Shown here: positions 25,501-33,645 of the stretch, one piece after another
Numbering within the stretch: position 1 is the first letter of the stretch
Layout of the letters: each line of letters begins with the position of its first letter
DNA from: Methylococcales bacterium
Lineage (GTDB): Bacteria; Pseudomonadota; Gammaproteobacteria; Methylococcales; Methylomonadaceae
Length of the DNA: 39,205 bases
Assembly: GCA_028714175.1 (NCBI GenBank)
Contig: JAQTMV010000018.1
Coordinates: forward strand, 1-39,205
Reading direction: 5' to 3'
Translations under genes and position numbers: made by a program
The notes under the pieces: generated by a model
Seen by the model: only the letters and a program-made list of their open reading frames with translations
Database searches by the model: none
Told to the model about the DNA's origin: nothing

Positions 25501-26094
25501 ATGGCTATAAATTTACAAAAAGGACAGAAAATTTCTTTGTCCAAAGAGTCCGGCGGCATGTTAAGTAAAGTTGTCATGGGCTTGGGTTGGGATGCTAAAA
25601 AATCCGGCGGCGGCATGTTGAAGGGGATGTTTGGCGGCGGAAGTAGCAGCTCTATTGATCTGGATGCGTCCTGCGTATTATTCAATGAACAGAATAAAGT
25701 GGTCGATACCGTCTATTTTGGACAGTTGAAAAGTCGCGACGGCAGTATTGTCCATACCGGCGATAACCGCACCGGCGAGGGTGATGGTGATGATGAACAA
25801 ATCATCGTTGATCTGGATAAAATTCCAGCGACTGTTAAAGCGCTGGTATTTACCGTGAGTTCCTATACCGGCCAAACTTTTGATACGGTTGAAAATGCCT
25901 ATTGCCGACTCGTCGATAACAGCAATAAAAATGAAATCGCCCGTTATACCTTAAGCGCACAAGGCTCGCATACTGCACAAATCATGGCCAAATTGTATCG
26001 CCATGGCGGCGAATGGAAAATGCATGCAATTGGTGAAAATGGAACCGGTCGAACTATTGATAACTTGTTGCCGCAAATTATTGTTCATTTGTAA
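25501..26094 (+). CDS. TerD-family protein (third) with Gly-rich insert
   Basis: A 197-residue TerD variant. Start ATG 25501 follows GGAGCATTTTACT; an upstream in-frame ATG (25444) lies in repeat-rich DNA. Between the first strand and the calcium motif there is a Gly/Ser insert (SGGGMLKGMFGGGSSSS, about residues 35-51), then IDLDASCVLF and [15 protein letters not shown]. The insert may be a flexible or membrane-contact loop. The stop TAA overlaps the next start (TAATG), showing translational coupling to the ATP-grasp gene. Confidence 0.93.
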   Translation: MAINLQKGQKISLSKESGGMLSKVVMGLGWDAKKSGGGMLKGMFGGGSSSSIDLDASCVLFNEQNKVVDTVYFGQLKSRDGSIVHTGDNRTGEGDGDDEQIIVDLDKIPATVKALVFTVSSYTGQTFDTVENAYCRLVDNSNKNEIARYTLSAQGSHTAQIMAKLYRHGGEWKMHAIGENGTGRTIDNLLPQIIVHL

Positions 26095-27116
26095 TGAGGA
26101 TTTGGTTTAACAAAACATTTTCAACCATCGGTGCAGTCCTTGGAAACCTTCGTCAGCCAGTTTCAGCTGACGAAATCACGTTGATTTGTACACACACGCA
26201 TACAACAGCAGCCGTTTTTCTGTCGGCTGATGAAAGTTATCTTGAACCAGCCGAATTAACAGGGCAAGCCTATCTTGAATGGTGTGTTGATTTTTGTCAT
26301 CAGCATGACATTCAGTTATTTTGGCCGGGTAAAGGAGCGACTCTAATCAGTCGACATCATGTCTTATTTCAGGCGATGGGTACGCAAGTTATGTCTGTTG
26401 CCGATCATGACACTCTCGCTTTACTACAAAACAAGGCGGATTTTTATGTTGATTTGAAATCGGACATAGCAAAAACCATGGACTTTCTTGCTGTTAATGA
26501 CCGTGACGGCTTTGATAGCGCAGTTGCAGAATTATCGGCAAAACATGAAAGGCTGTGCGTTAAACCCGCAGTGTCAGTATATGGCCTGGGTTTTCGGATA
26601 TTAGATACGCAGCGTGACAGCATTACCCAATTACTCAAGGGTGTCGAATACCAGATTCCTATGCGAGAGTTGCGCCAAGGCATGAATAATACCCCGCAAT
26701 TTGCCACGTTGCTGGTTATGGAGCATCTGGGTGGACCTGAATGGAGCGTCGATTGTGCCGGGCGGCACGGAGAATTGCTGTGTGCAGTGCAACGAAAAAA
26801 ATCGCAGTTGGCAGGACACGGGCAAACTATAGACAACAATGCCGAAATCAATGGCATGGTTGCCAAATTAACCGAGCACTATAAACTTAACGGTTTATTC
26901 AATATCCAGTTCAAGGAGGGTGTGAATGGACCGCGATTATTGGAAATCAACCCGCGTCCTTCCGGTGGTTTCGGAATGGCGTGTTTATCGGGCGCTAATT
27001 TGGCGCATATTGCCTGGCAGAGTATTAAAGGCGAAACCATTCAGCAACCGGTTATTCGTTATGGGCTTAGGGTTACTGAGATTAATACTCCGGTGATTTT
27101 GGAAGGCGTTTCGTAG
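26094..27116 (+). CDS. ATP-grasp enzyme of the Ter cluster
   Basis: A 340-residue protein with an ATP-grasp fold: ERLCVKPAVSVYGLGFRIL (Lys/P-loop-like strand), and LLEINPRPSGGFGM (metal-binding Glu/Asn, about 285-298). This family sits with TerD and PRTase genes in clusters predicted to make a nucleoside-like or peptide-derived compound, where ATP-grasp ligates a carboxylate to an amine. Its substrate is unknown. It is translationally coupled to the third TerD gene. Confidence 0.85.
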   Translation: MRIWFNKTFSTIGAVLGNLRQPVSADEITLICTHTHTTAAVFLSADESYLEPAELTGQAYLEWCVDFCHQHDIQLFWPGKGATLISRHHVLFQAMGTQVMSVADHDTLALLQNKADFYVDLKSDIAKTMDFLAVNDRDGFDSAVAELSAKHERLCVKPAVSVYGLGFRILDTQRDSITQLLKGVEYQIPMRELRQGMNNTPQFATLLVMEHLGGPEWSVDCAGRHGELLCAVQRKKSQLAGHGQTIDNNAEINGMVAKLTEHYKLNGLFNIQFKEGVNGPRLLEINPRPSGGFGMACLSGANLAHIAWQSIKGETIQQPVIRYGLRVTEINTPVILEGVS

Positions 27117-27154
27117 GATGGCTAGAGAGACGTTAGTAGTTGAAAGGGTATGAG

Positions 27155-27507
27155 ATGAACGAAAAAGCTATGTCGAGAAGTTTCTCTTTGGCATCAAAAG
27201 TTGTATTTGCTGCGTTACAGATTTTAAAAGAAAGGGGTGGTGAAGCGCCTGGGAAAGAAGTTATCGCAGAAGTCGAAAAACGTGTTGAATTTGATGATTG
27301 GGCAAAACAGACTTATGAGAAAACCGGATATGTACGTTGGAAATCGATGCTACATTTTTTTCCATTGATTGCATCAAGGCAAGCTATCTCATAAAGAAAA
27401 AAGGAGTGTGGTATTTAGCACCAGAAGGTGAGAGTGCTCTGAAGCTAGGTGATGTAGGACTTTTAAAGCCGATGATTACAATCTACTTTTATGCACCACC
27501 ATCTTGA
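27155..27507 (+). pseudogene. Broken winged-helix (Mrr N-terminal-like) gene
   Basis: From ATG 27155 (AAAGGG upstream) the frame reads as a winged-helix domain of Mrr-N type (ALQILKERGGEAPGKEVIAE, YVRWKSMLHFF) and then stops at about 27392. A shift near 27361-27366 restores SIDCIKASYLIKKKGVWYLA and PEGESALKLG, typical of the domain's end, until TGA 27505-27507. The length is one base short of whole codons. The protein would also lack any following catalytic domain. It is an insertion between two Ter biosynthesis genes. Confidence 0.7.
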
Positions 27508-27609
27508 TTTCAAAATAAAAACTTCACAGGTTGTGTTGCTGATTTTTTCAATCCAGCATTTTGGTGATAACAGATTACTTATGGTAATGCGCTTAGCCAG
27601 TTTTAAATA

Positions 27610-27939
27610 ATGCCCTTCAATAAAATAAATTCATTCGTTTATAAATACATCAGGTTCATTGAAATGGTCGGTGTGTTAATGCGGATTTTCAGCTTCTCAC
27701 TGGTTAGCTGGTTAGGCCCGGAAAGCCCGTTCTTTTTTGTATGGGCTTTTAATACGACAGACGCGGTGATACTTTCCTGGTGTTCCATTCTTAAAAAAGA
27801 TAATGCCTATACCTTACTGAATGTCTTTTGGATTATGGTGGGGATTGTTGGAATGCTTAGAGCAAGTTCTTATTCATTTGTTGACCTTAAAACTGCCGGG
27901 CTTCATTTCCTGGCGCAAATCGCCGCCCTTGTCAGTTAA
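27610..27939 (+). CDS. Small membrane protein, function unknown
   Basis: A 109-residue frame with several hydrophobic segments (MVGVLMRIFSFSLVSWLG, FFFVWAFNTTDAVILSW, LNVFWIMVGIVGML). An inner Met at 27664 is a possible start. The middle (AYTLLNVFWIMVGIVGMLRA) resembles small YgaP/CBU_0592-type inner-membrane proteins, a guess only. It lies within the Ter cluster but has no clear ribosome site. Confidence 0.5.
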   Translation: MPFNKINSFVYKYIRFIEMVGVLMRIFSFSLVSWLGPESPFFFVWAFNTTDAVILSWCSILKKDNAYTLLNVFWIMVGIVGMLRASSYSFVDLKTAGLHFLAQIAALVS

Positions 27940-27960
27940 TAACCCTGTAGATGTCTCCAT

Positions 27961-29205
27961 ATGGAACAAACTATGCAAGAAACTGTAACTATTAAATTAG
28001 ACACCGGAACACTCCAACTCCACGTAGAACCGGGACGCATTCCGCTTAAGCGTTTGCTGGGTTTTGCGGCACGGGTAAGCAGTAAGCGTAAGTTTTTGCT
28101 GGTCAGCAAGGTGTTGGGCAAACATTATCCCGTATCACCAAAAATCATGAGCTGGTCTTATCGCGCATTGGCGAGAGCTGTTCTAAAAAGCAGGGTAGAA
28201 AATGATTCACTGTGGATAGGAATGGCGGAAACTGCAACCGGCTTGGGTTACGGGGTATTTGAAGCGGCTAGTCTGGAAGGGGTACAAAACGCCCTGTTTA
28301 TCCAAACTACACGATATCACCTGTCTGATATAGCAAGGCTTGAATTTAAAGAAGCTCACAGCCATGCTACTGACTTTTTTTTGTATTATCCTGACCACCC
28401 GGATTATCGAAAGCTGTTTTTAAATGCAAGAGCCCTGGTATTGGTTGATGATGAAATAAGCACCGGGAAAACTTTTTTACGCCTCATTAAAGCCTATCAG
28501 GCGGTCAATCCGTCTGTGCGTAAAGTGTTTATTGTCAGCCTGGTAAATTTTGCGCATCCGGATGACCGCGCGGCGCTGGATTCTCAGGCCGGTGTTGCGG
28601 TGGAATGGGTCTGTTTAAGACAGGGTTTATTGCGCTTTGAGGATAGTCAAAATGCAGCCATTGATAACATTACCGTTAATGTGTCGGGCAATGGCGCCTG
28701 TAAAAAGCATTTGTTGGCTTGGCCGGGGCGGTTGGGCATGGATGCACCGGTTGCTTTGGAATCAAATGTGGTGGAACAGTTGATGTGCATTATTGCCAAT
28801 GTAGAGAGGCAAAATATTGCGTCTCTACACACGGATAATGACAACGATATGCGCCCCATTCTGGTATTGGGTACCGGCGAATGCAATGCCCCGGCCTTTC
28901 TACTGGGGCGAGAGTTGGAAAGCAAAGGTTTTAAGGTAAAAGTGCAAAGTACGACACGGTCGCCTATTCATCAAGGCAACGACATTGCTTTGGTATGCCA
29001 ATTTGAAGACAACTATGAAGATGGCATTGCCAACTTTATTTACAACCTGAATCCCAATGAGTATCGGGAAATTATTCTGTGCCATGAAACGCCGCTAGGT
29101 CCGCCATTAACCGGCCGACTGCATGCATGGCAAGCCATCAGCGCGCGATTTGAACTTCAAGCTCAAAACCCAGGCCATGCAAAGCTACATTTTTTTAGAC
29201 CTTGA
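27961..29205 (+). CDS. Ter-cluster phosphoribosyltransferase with C-terminal TRSP domain
   Basis: A 414-residue protein. The N-terminal PRTase_2-type domain (about 20-275) carries the PRPP-binding loop ALVLVDDEISTGKTF (about 155-169). The C-terminal TRSP domain (about 300-414) begins VLGTGECNAPAFLLGRELE and has QSTTRSPIHQGNDI. Such proteins are found only in Ter-type loci, where they are thought to form a ribosyl-nucleobase product. The linker (residues about 281-290) is coded by a palindromic repeat (28801-28828). An inner start at ATG 27973 is possible. Confidence 0.88.
   Translation: MEQTMQETVTIKLDTGTLQLHVEPGRIPLKRLLGFAARVSSKRKFLLVSKVLGKHYPVSPKIMSWSYRALARAVLKSRVENDSLWIGMAETATGLGYGVFEAASLEGVQNALFIQTTRYHLSDIARLEFKEAHSHATDFFLYYPDHPDYRKLFLNARALVLVDDEISTGKTFLRLIKAYQAVNPSVRKVFIVSLVNFAHPDDRAALDSQAGVAVEWVCLRQGLLRFEDSQNAAIDNITVNVSGNGACKKHLLAWPGRLGMDAPVALESNVVEQLMCIIANVERQNIASLHTDNDNDMRPILVLGTGECNAPAFLLGRELESKGFKVKVQSTTRSPIHQGNDIALVCQFEDNYEDGIANFIYNLNPNEYREIILCHETPLGPPLTGRLHAWQAISARFELQAQNPGHAKLHFFRP
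28801..28828. repeat. 28-bp palindromic repeat in the PRTase-TRSP linker
   Basis: GTAGAGAGGCAAAATATTGC then GTCTCTAC has near-complementary arms with one mismatch in 13. The GTAGAGACGCAA-type palindrome is widespread as an intergenic element. Here it codes for VERQNIASLH between two domains. Confidence 0.7.
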
Positions 29206-29935
29206 TGACACGCTGTTTCAGACCTTGAGAAAGTGTGCCCTGGATGCTGAAGATCCCAGGCTGCAAGTCCGTGCTTTTTTACCGGATGGCACAGCCAATT
29301 CATTTGCAACGCACAAGCAGCAATGGCTGTGGCATTGGCTGGCTCAAGGCTTCAGGATTGTGCCGGTTACAGGGCGTGATGCTGAGGCCTTTGAGCGCGT
29401 TATGCTGCCTTTTCAGGAAGAAGTGGTCTTGAATCATGGCGCAGTCATTCTGGATAAGGAGCGCAATATCGATAGTGTGTGGATGGATGGAATGATGCAA
29501 GTTTTTCCCAAGTATCATGAAAAACTGCTGGATGTGTGGGCCGAGGTCGAGGCTTATTGCAATTCTTATAACGGTTTTAAACACCGATTAGTCAATGATT
29601 TTGATATAACGTGGTATGGTGTGATCAAGCACGTGGACGGTACTGAAAACACTTTAAAAATGCTGTTGGACGGCATTATTAAACCACATCGGCATATTGT
29701 TGACGGCAGTTTATATTGGCATTTGAATGGCAATAATCTTGCGGTATTACCAAAAATAATCAACAAGGAAAGTGCTGTAAGTTATTTGATCGACAGCTAC
29801 AAACAAAAGCATCCGGAATTATTGACCTTTGGCGCGGGCGACAGCAAAACCGACGCGCCGTTTATGGCGTTGTGCGATTATGCTTTGATTCCGGGAAACA
29901 CGCAGCTATTTAAAGCGCTGGCGTTTGCTGAATAA
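29177..29935 (+). CDS. HAD-superfamily phosphatase of the Ter cluster
   Basis: A 252-residue HAD hydrolase: nucleophile Asp8 and acid Asp10 in FLDLDDTLFQT, PVTGRDAEAF (motif II region), a cap domain, Lys in NKESAVSYL, and GAGDSKTDAPFM (motif IV). The start ATG 29177 overlaps the PRTase end by 29 bases, so co-translation is likely. In Ter biosynthesis clusters it is expected to dephosphorylate the PRTase product. An upstream frame start (29123) has no support. Confidence 0.9.
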   Translation: MQSYIFLDLDDTLFQTLRKCALDAEDPRLQVRAFLPDGTANSFATHKQQWLWHWLAQGFRIVPVTGRDAEAFERVMLPFQEEVVLNHGAVILDKERNIDSVWMDGMMQVFPKYHEKLLDVWAEVEAYCNSYNGFKHRLVNDFDITWYGVIKHVDGTENTLKMLLDGIIKPHRHIVDGSLYWHLNGNNLAVLPKIINKESAVSYLIDSYKQKHPELLTFGAGDSKTDAPFMALCDYALIPGNTQLFKALAFAE

Positions 29936-29975
29936 AAACCATTTTATGTACCTCTCAAGTTATATCGGTAAAAAA

Positions 29976-30673
29976 TTACGCATTTGTCCCTGACTGCCAA
30001 TCGAAAACAACAGTATTTCTGATGCCCCGGTCAATAATTTCAACGTCGCTGCCATCCGGATTTAATCTGAATAGCGAAGCAAAAATTTCCTCAGGAAGAC
30101 AAATATAGCAAGGTGCACCGGCTACTGTGTAATGCTTGTTATCGGGATCAAAACGCAGATATTTCCAGTTATGATGCGCATCTGATGGAAATTGATTATA
30201 GACCACAACCGGTTCTGGCGGATTAGCTAACTGCTGGGTAATGTCGTCAAAGCGAATGTCGGCATAAATTGATATTATAAACCCGACAGGTAAATGCGCC
30301 TTCAAACGAGGAGTTACCAGCAACCTAGCTTGGAAAACCGGCGCTTTCCCAAGCGAGCATGGCCGCTTTTTGTTCCTCATTAAGCAGAAGGATACCGCTA
30401 GAAAAGGACGGCATCGTCATCTGATCCACGGCTCTTGCGATGGCGCGAGAAATATTCTGTATCGTTGACTCTAGGTATCCCAATTAACTGAAGGTAGAGC
30501 GCCGTTAAGATCCGATCCGGGCCGGTCAGATTGGATGAATGGCAGACCAGACAATCGGTCGCGAATACTTTCTCTCTAATGCCGTTTGCACCTTCATAAA
30601 TCGGATCAATAGCGAAAGCATGATTTGTTCCGGCAAACGGAGCTAACATACCCCTTATTTGTAAAATACCCAA
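29976..30673 (-). pseudogene. Decayed cytochrome c plus sorbosone/PQQ-sugar dehydrogenase
   Basis: Reading from the right: a c-type cytochrome piece with a haem site (DCLVCHSSNLTGPDR) and, after two frameshifts, NGALPSVNWDT and AIARAVDQMTMPSFSSG then ILLLNEEQKAAMLAWESAG, ending in a stop. A second part reads ADIRFDDITQQL, HHNWKYLRFDPDNKHY, GAPCYICLPEEIFASLFRLN and RGIRNTVVFDWQSG, characteristic of sorbosone dehydrogenase-type beta-propellers, and then breaks off. At least three frame breaks and missing ends mean it cannot work. It may have supplied electrons from sugar oxidation. Confidence 0.85.
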
Positions 30674-30857
30674 AGGTTGTCAAAGCCGGATACAAGCCCA
30701 CACTCTCATTCTTTCCAGAACGGGTAGGTGAGATTAGGGTAGTGAACCGGTCCCTGGCAGTTATTCGCAAATCAGTGAAAATATCCTCTGTACGAAGTTC
30801 TGTGAGCTAGCCAACCGTTTATACAAATAAACGCAGTTCGCCTTTTCGGAACGCTAA

Positions 30858-31580
30858 TTACTTTTTAAAGAGCGTGATCAATTGAGTTTTATCATCGATG
30901 TTTATTTGATAACGCCCTAAAACACTCATCCCCAACAAGCTGTTTTTCCCTAAAAGGGAGTCTGGAATAAAGGCTGCTTCTACATTTTCAACGGTTTCCC
31001 CGGCAATTTTCAGTTCCTGCAACTTGCCAATTTTTGCTTCGGTCATGCCATTGGCAGTCTGCATCTTTTGCCTGCTAAATGTGCTATCCGCAAGGCCCAA
31101 TTGATCTATCATGGATTCCGGCAAAACGACCAGGTCCGCGCCGGTGTCGATAATCATATCCAGGGTTTGCCATAGGCTGCCATTACCTGAAATGGCTACG
31201 GAAACAATAAAATGATTACCTTGGAGAGTGGTTGGCAAAACAATACGATTGACTTCCGGCTTTTGTTTTTTATGAATAATGACGATGCGCTCAATCTGTC
31301 CCTTGGCATTTCGGCTGATGATGTGATTGTACGAGGCCAAGACCTGTTCAATTTGCTGTTCCAGGCTGCCACTGGTCATGACTTTTTCTCCATTCTGGAT
31401 TCTCTCCAAACCAGTGATCTTAATATTCATACGGCTTTGCAGAGACTGGATCTGTTGAAACAGGTCGCCGGCATCTTCAACATTCTGCGCATGGGCGCTC
31501 AAGGCGATCAGCGCTAGGGAAGAAATGGCTAGTAAACGCAGTCTGTTATTAATAGAGATGAGGGTGTCGATTATAGTCAT
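30858..31580 (-). CDS. Retropepsin-like aspartic protease, secreted (clan AA)
   Basis: A 240-residue protein with a signal peptide (about 1-32, LLAISSLALIALSAHA, cut after AHA). The protease motif LDMIIDTGADLVVLP (catalytic Asp) and a downstream LLGMSVLGRYQINID match the TIGR02281 family of periplasmic retropepsin-like proteins. It works as a dimer; the substrate is unknown. The region 35-105 is a helical spacer. It stands alone in a region of dead genes and is itself intact. Confidence 0.88.
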   Translation of the reverse strand: MTIIDTLISINNRLRLLAISSLALIALSAHAQNVEDAGDLFQQIQSLQSRMNIKITGLERIQNGEKVMTSGSLEQQIEQVLASYNHIISRNAKGQIERIVIIHKKQKPEVNRIVLPTTLQGNHFIVSVAISGNGSLWQTLDMIIDTGADLVVLPESMIDQLGLADSTFSRQKMQTANGMTEAKIGKLQELKIAGETVENVEAAFIPDSLLGKNSLLGMSVLGRYQINIDDKTQLITLFKK

Positions 31581-31827
31581 TAGTTTTTAACTCATTTAGG
31601 CAACTTGGTGTTTGCTTACGTTAACGCAAAACATAACACATTTCGAAAAACCAATCTTGGTTATATTTTGAACGGTCAACCAACGGAAAATCAATGTTGG
31701 TCGAGTCAGCGCAACGTAACCCGACATTTACCGTTTTGATGTGATAAGCTCCGGTTATCGCCTGACCTAATATCCTTACTCACCCGCCATACGGTCGTAG
31801 AATTAAATTATTCACAACAAAAAAACG

Positions 31828-31940
31828 GCCGGACGAGGCATATTGTACTGTCCGCAGAGTTGCTCGCACAGATCAAAGATAACGACAGCGTCAAAAAATT
31901 CGCGACGGAGTTGTAAACGCCGTCGCGAGTGGAACTACGA
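31828..31940 (+). repeat. Two-hairpin repeat, copy A
   Basis: GGCCGGACGAGGCATATTGT and following matches 33108-33222 over about 113 bp. The shared part reads (C)TCGCAC/ATAG-x-TCAAAGATA-x-CG-x-CAGCGTCAAAA. The second stem here is CGCGACGG...CCGTCGCG (8 bp), where copy B has a different stem at the same place. Such base changes that keep the pairing suggest a structured RNA or DNA element. The 362-bp gap (31581-31942) has no gene. Confidence 0.75.
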
Positions 31941-31942
31941 GT

Positions 31943-32373
31943 TTACAAAATTACCAGTAGATGCTCGATATTGGCGCCAGCCACAGCATCTATTGCAATG
32001 CCGCGATCCAAAGTAACGAAACGCCCGCCTTGCTGAACGGCCAGCGCCAGCAGATAAAGATCGGTTACCTGTCGTGAATTCAACACCCATTCCCAGTTCA
32101 AGAAATCTGTATTCAACAAGCTGATTGCGTCCGGCCAGAATTGATGAGATGGATGCAGCGTCGCTTCTGCAAGCCGGTCAGATACTTGTTTGGTAGCAAC
32201 CGAATTTGGATAGCTTGGTTTGAAAGAATGCGGATACAGCCGTTCTGGATAATCGGACACGAAGCCCAACCTTGGTTAATATTGCTGACAAGCCAATTGG
32301 TTACCTGTTTATGAAGGATATGGCTGCCATCAAGTAATGCGATTAAAACATTTACATCTAAAAGAGAGCGCAT
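31943..32373 (-). pseudogene. vapC: VapC-type PIN toxin, frameshifted
   Basis: From ATG 32373: MRSLLDVNVLIALLDGSH (PIN Asp), then CPIIQNGCIRILSN. A one-base loss near 32217-32222 puts the rest out of frame (PSYPNSVATKQVSDRLAEA ... DLYLLALAVQQGGRFVTLD). The middle acidic residue that homologues have (usually E in T-E-N-G) is Gln. The remaining Asp residues of the C-terminus are present. Length is one base short of whole codons. Inactive toxin. Confidence 0.85.
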
Positions 32374-32630
32374 TATATGCCTTCGGTTTCCCGCAGGTTA
32401 TTGACTAAATCGTTGGTAATGATACCCTTTCCTGCTGGAAAAGGGCGAAAACCTGTGCTTGTTTGCGCCTCGGTAACCAAACCCCCTGGAGGCTGCGGAG
32501 AACTGAATTCGCCGGATAGCGCTTTTCGAAGCGATTGCGAGACGGCTTGTCCTTCGGACGATTTCAGTTGCTTGGCAAGTGTCTTTGCTGCCATCAAAAT
32601 ATCTTCGTCAATACCTAAAGTGGTTCTCAT
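32373..32630 (-). CDS. vapB: VapB-type antitoxin
   Basis: An 85-residue antitoxin from ATG 32630 (AGGCGA upstream): MRTTLGIDEDILMAAKTLAK is the ribbon-helix-helix DNA-binding part, and GFRPFPAGKGIITNDLVNNL is the toxin-neutralising tail of this VapB type. The stop TAA overlaps the toxin ATG (TAATG), as in active VapBC pairs. The toxin is dead, so the antitoxin is either solo or on its way to loss. An earlier in-frame start (32657) lacks a signal. Confidence 0.88.
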   Translation of the reverse strand: MRTTLGIDEDILMAAKTLAKQLKSSEGQAVSQSLRKALSGEFSSPQPPGGLVTEAQTSTGFRPFPAGKGIITNDLVNNLRETEGI

Positions 32631-32716
32631 ATAGTTCGCCTGATTCTGTAATGCCATAATGCTTTGATTCTACAATATCACATCAGAACGACAAATTATT
32701 TCCAGTCAGTGATCTG

Positions 32717-32750
32717 GTAGGATGGGTTAACGTGAGGAAGCCGATCCATC
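32717..32750. repeat. GTAGGATGGGTTAACG-type repeat
   Basis: GGTAGGATGGGTTAACGTGA and following, ending GATCCATC, is a diverged copy of the dispersed GTAGGATG-type element also at 34228-34258. It lies upstream of vapB. Confidence 0.5.
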
Positions 32751-32800
32751 ACCACCTATATAGTTTGCGATAGCAACCCTGCACCCGCTGTTTTTGTTCT

Positions 32801-33006
32801 TCATGCTATGTTCGGGACGGCTTGAACAGGCAAGTCTTGTTCGGTGGAAACGACGGCAAAGGCGATCACCGCCCGCACCGCGTTTTCCTCCAGGGTTGGA
32901 AAATCCAGGAGGATTTCAGCCACTGTCATGCCTTCTGCAAGACTGCAAGTTCGCCACTGCAGATAGTCGCGTCACGTACAAGTATAATATAAGGTTGATA
33001 GTTCAT
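32801..33006 (-). pseudogene. Decayed DUF433 antitoxin-like gene
   Basis: The C-terminal half reads LAEGMTVAEILLDFPTLEEN and then AVRAVIAFAVV to a TGA at 32801-32803, typical of DUF433 (VapB-like winged-helix antitoxin). The N-terminal part (MNYQPYIILVRDATICSGEL) from ATG 33006 is joined by a deletion that takes out the central strand. The frame is broken between them. Confidence 0.75.
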
Positions 33007-33107
33007 GGTCATTTTATATCTCCATTTCCGGAATAGCCGGTCAATTACGAATATACCGCCATCCATCTTATGATACATTTAAATCACGGGAAAGAAGGTA
33101 AATAAAA

Positions 33108-33222
33108 CCGGACGGGGTATGTTACCCCGTCCGCAAGGTTTCTCGCATAGTTCAAAGATAGCGGCAGCGTCAAAACGTTTGGGGCGGGGTTACAAACCCT
33201 GTCCCGCGTTAGCATTACGACC
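33108..33222 (+). repeat. Two-hairpin repeat, copy B
   Basis: The first stem-loop GGACGGGGT-ATGTT-ACCCCGTCC (9 bp) starts at about 33110; the second, GGGGCGGGGTT...AACCCTGTCCC, follows at about 33181-33206 with two G-U pairs. The middle matches copy A at 31828-31940. The two copies lie in the same direction and bracket the vapBC and DUF433 genes. Confidence 0.78.
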
Positions 33223-33581
33223 TACGATCAAGTGTCCTTGCTGCGGCGGTGCTATGCGGATTGTGAAAACGCGGATTCCCGCCCTGATCGCACTCGGGCT
33301 GCTTGCGCCAGCCGGCTAACAGAGTGGAGGCGCAACCGGTTATGTAACTGCATCTGTCAATCTGGGAAAACCTTAAATCGGCATGGTGAAGCCGAGAGCA
33401 GCGCTTGCCTGAAAAAAGGCTATAATTCACCTTAAATCATCGCTATCCGATAAAGGCGTTACCAAAACAACGCTTTTGGCTTGTCCTTACGAAATGCGGC
33501 TCTAGATTCCTCGCCGCAACCAACAAAATCCGAAAAGATATTTTCTTATACTAATAGTCTGCATCGACTATCACCGGGCTT
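33223..33581. other. Gene-free stretch with a possible zinc-ribbon relic
   Basis: From about 33211 a plus-strand frame reads LRPTIKCPCCGGAMRIVKTR to a stop near 33319. The C-P-x-C-G-G-x-M pattern resembles the end of IS91-type transposases, but it is too short to assign. Nothing else is seen between 33320 and 33581. Confidence 0.25.
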
Positions 33582-33645
33582 GTCCAACAACCGGTTCAAA
33601 TTGTGGCTCGCTATCGCTCGCACAATCTAACCTTATTCGTTATGT
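33582..33645 (-). other. attC-like integron recombination site
   Basis: On the minus strand this 64-bp site has outer cores ACATAAC (33645-33639) and GTTGGAC (33588-33582, fitting GTTRRRY). Between them is an imperfect stem with ATTGTG...CACAAT. It overlaps the stop codon of the VOC gene. The sequence ACATAAC is complementary to GTTATGT at the other end of the gene (34048-34042), and the match extends to 12 bases (CGTCACATAACG / CGTTATGTGACG). This is expected if a circular cassette closed there. Confidence 0.7.
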
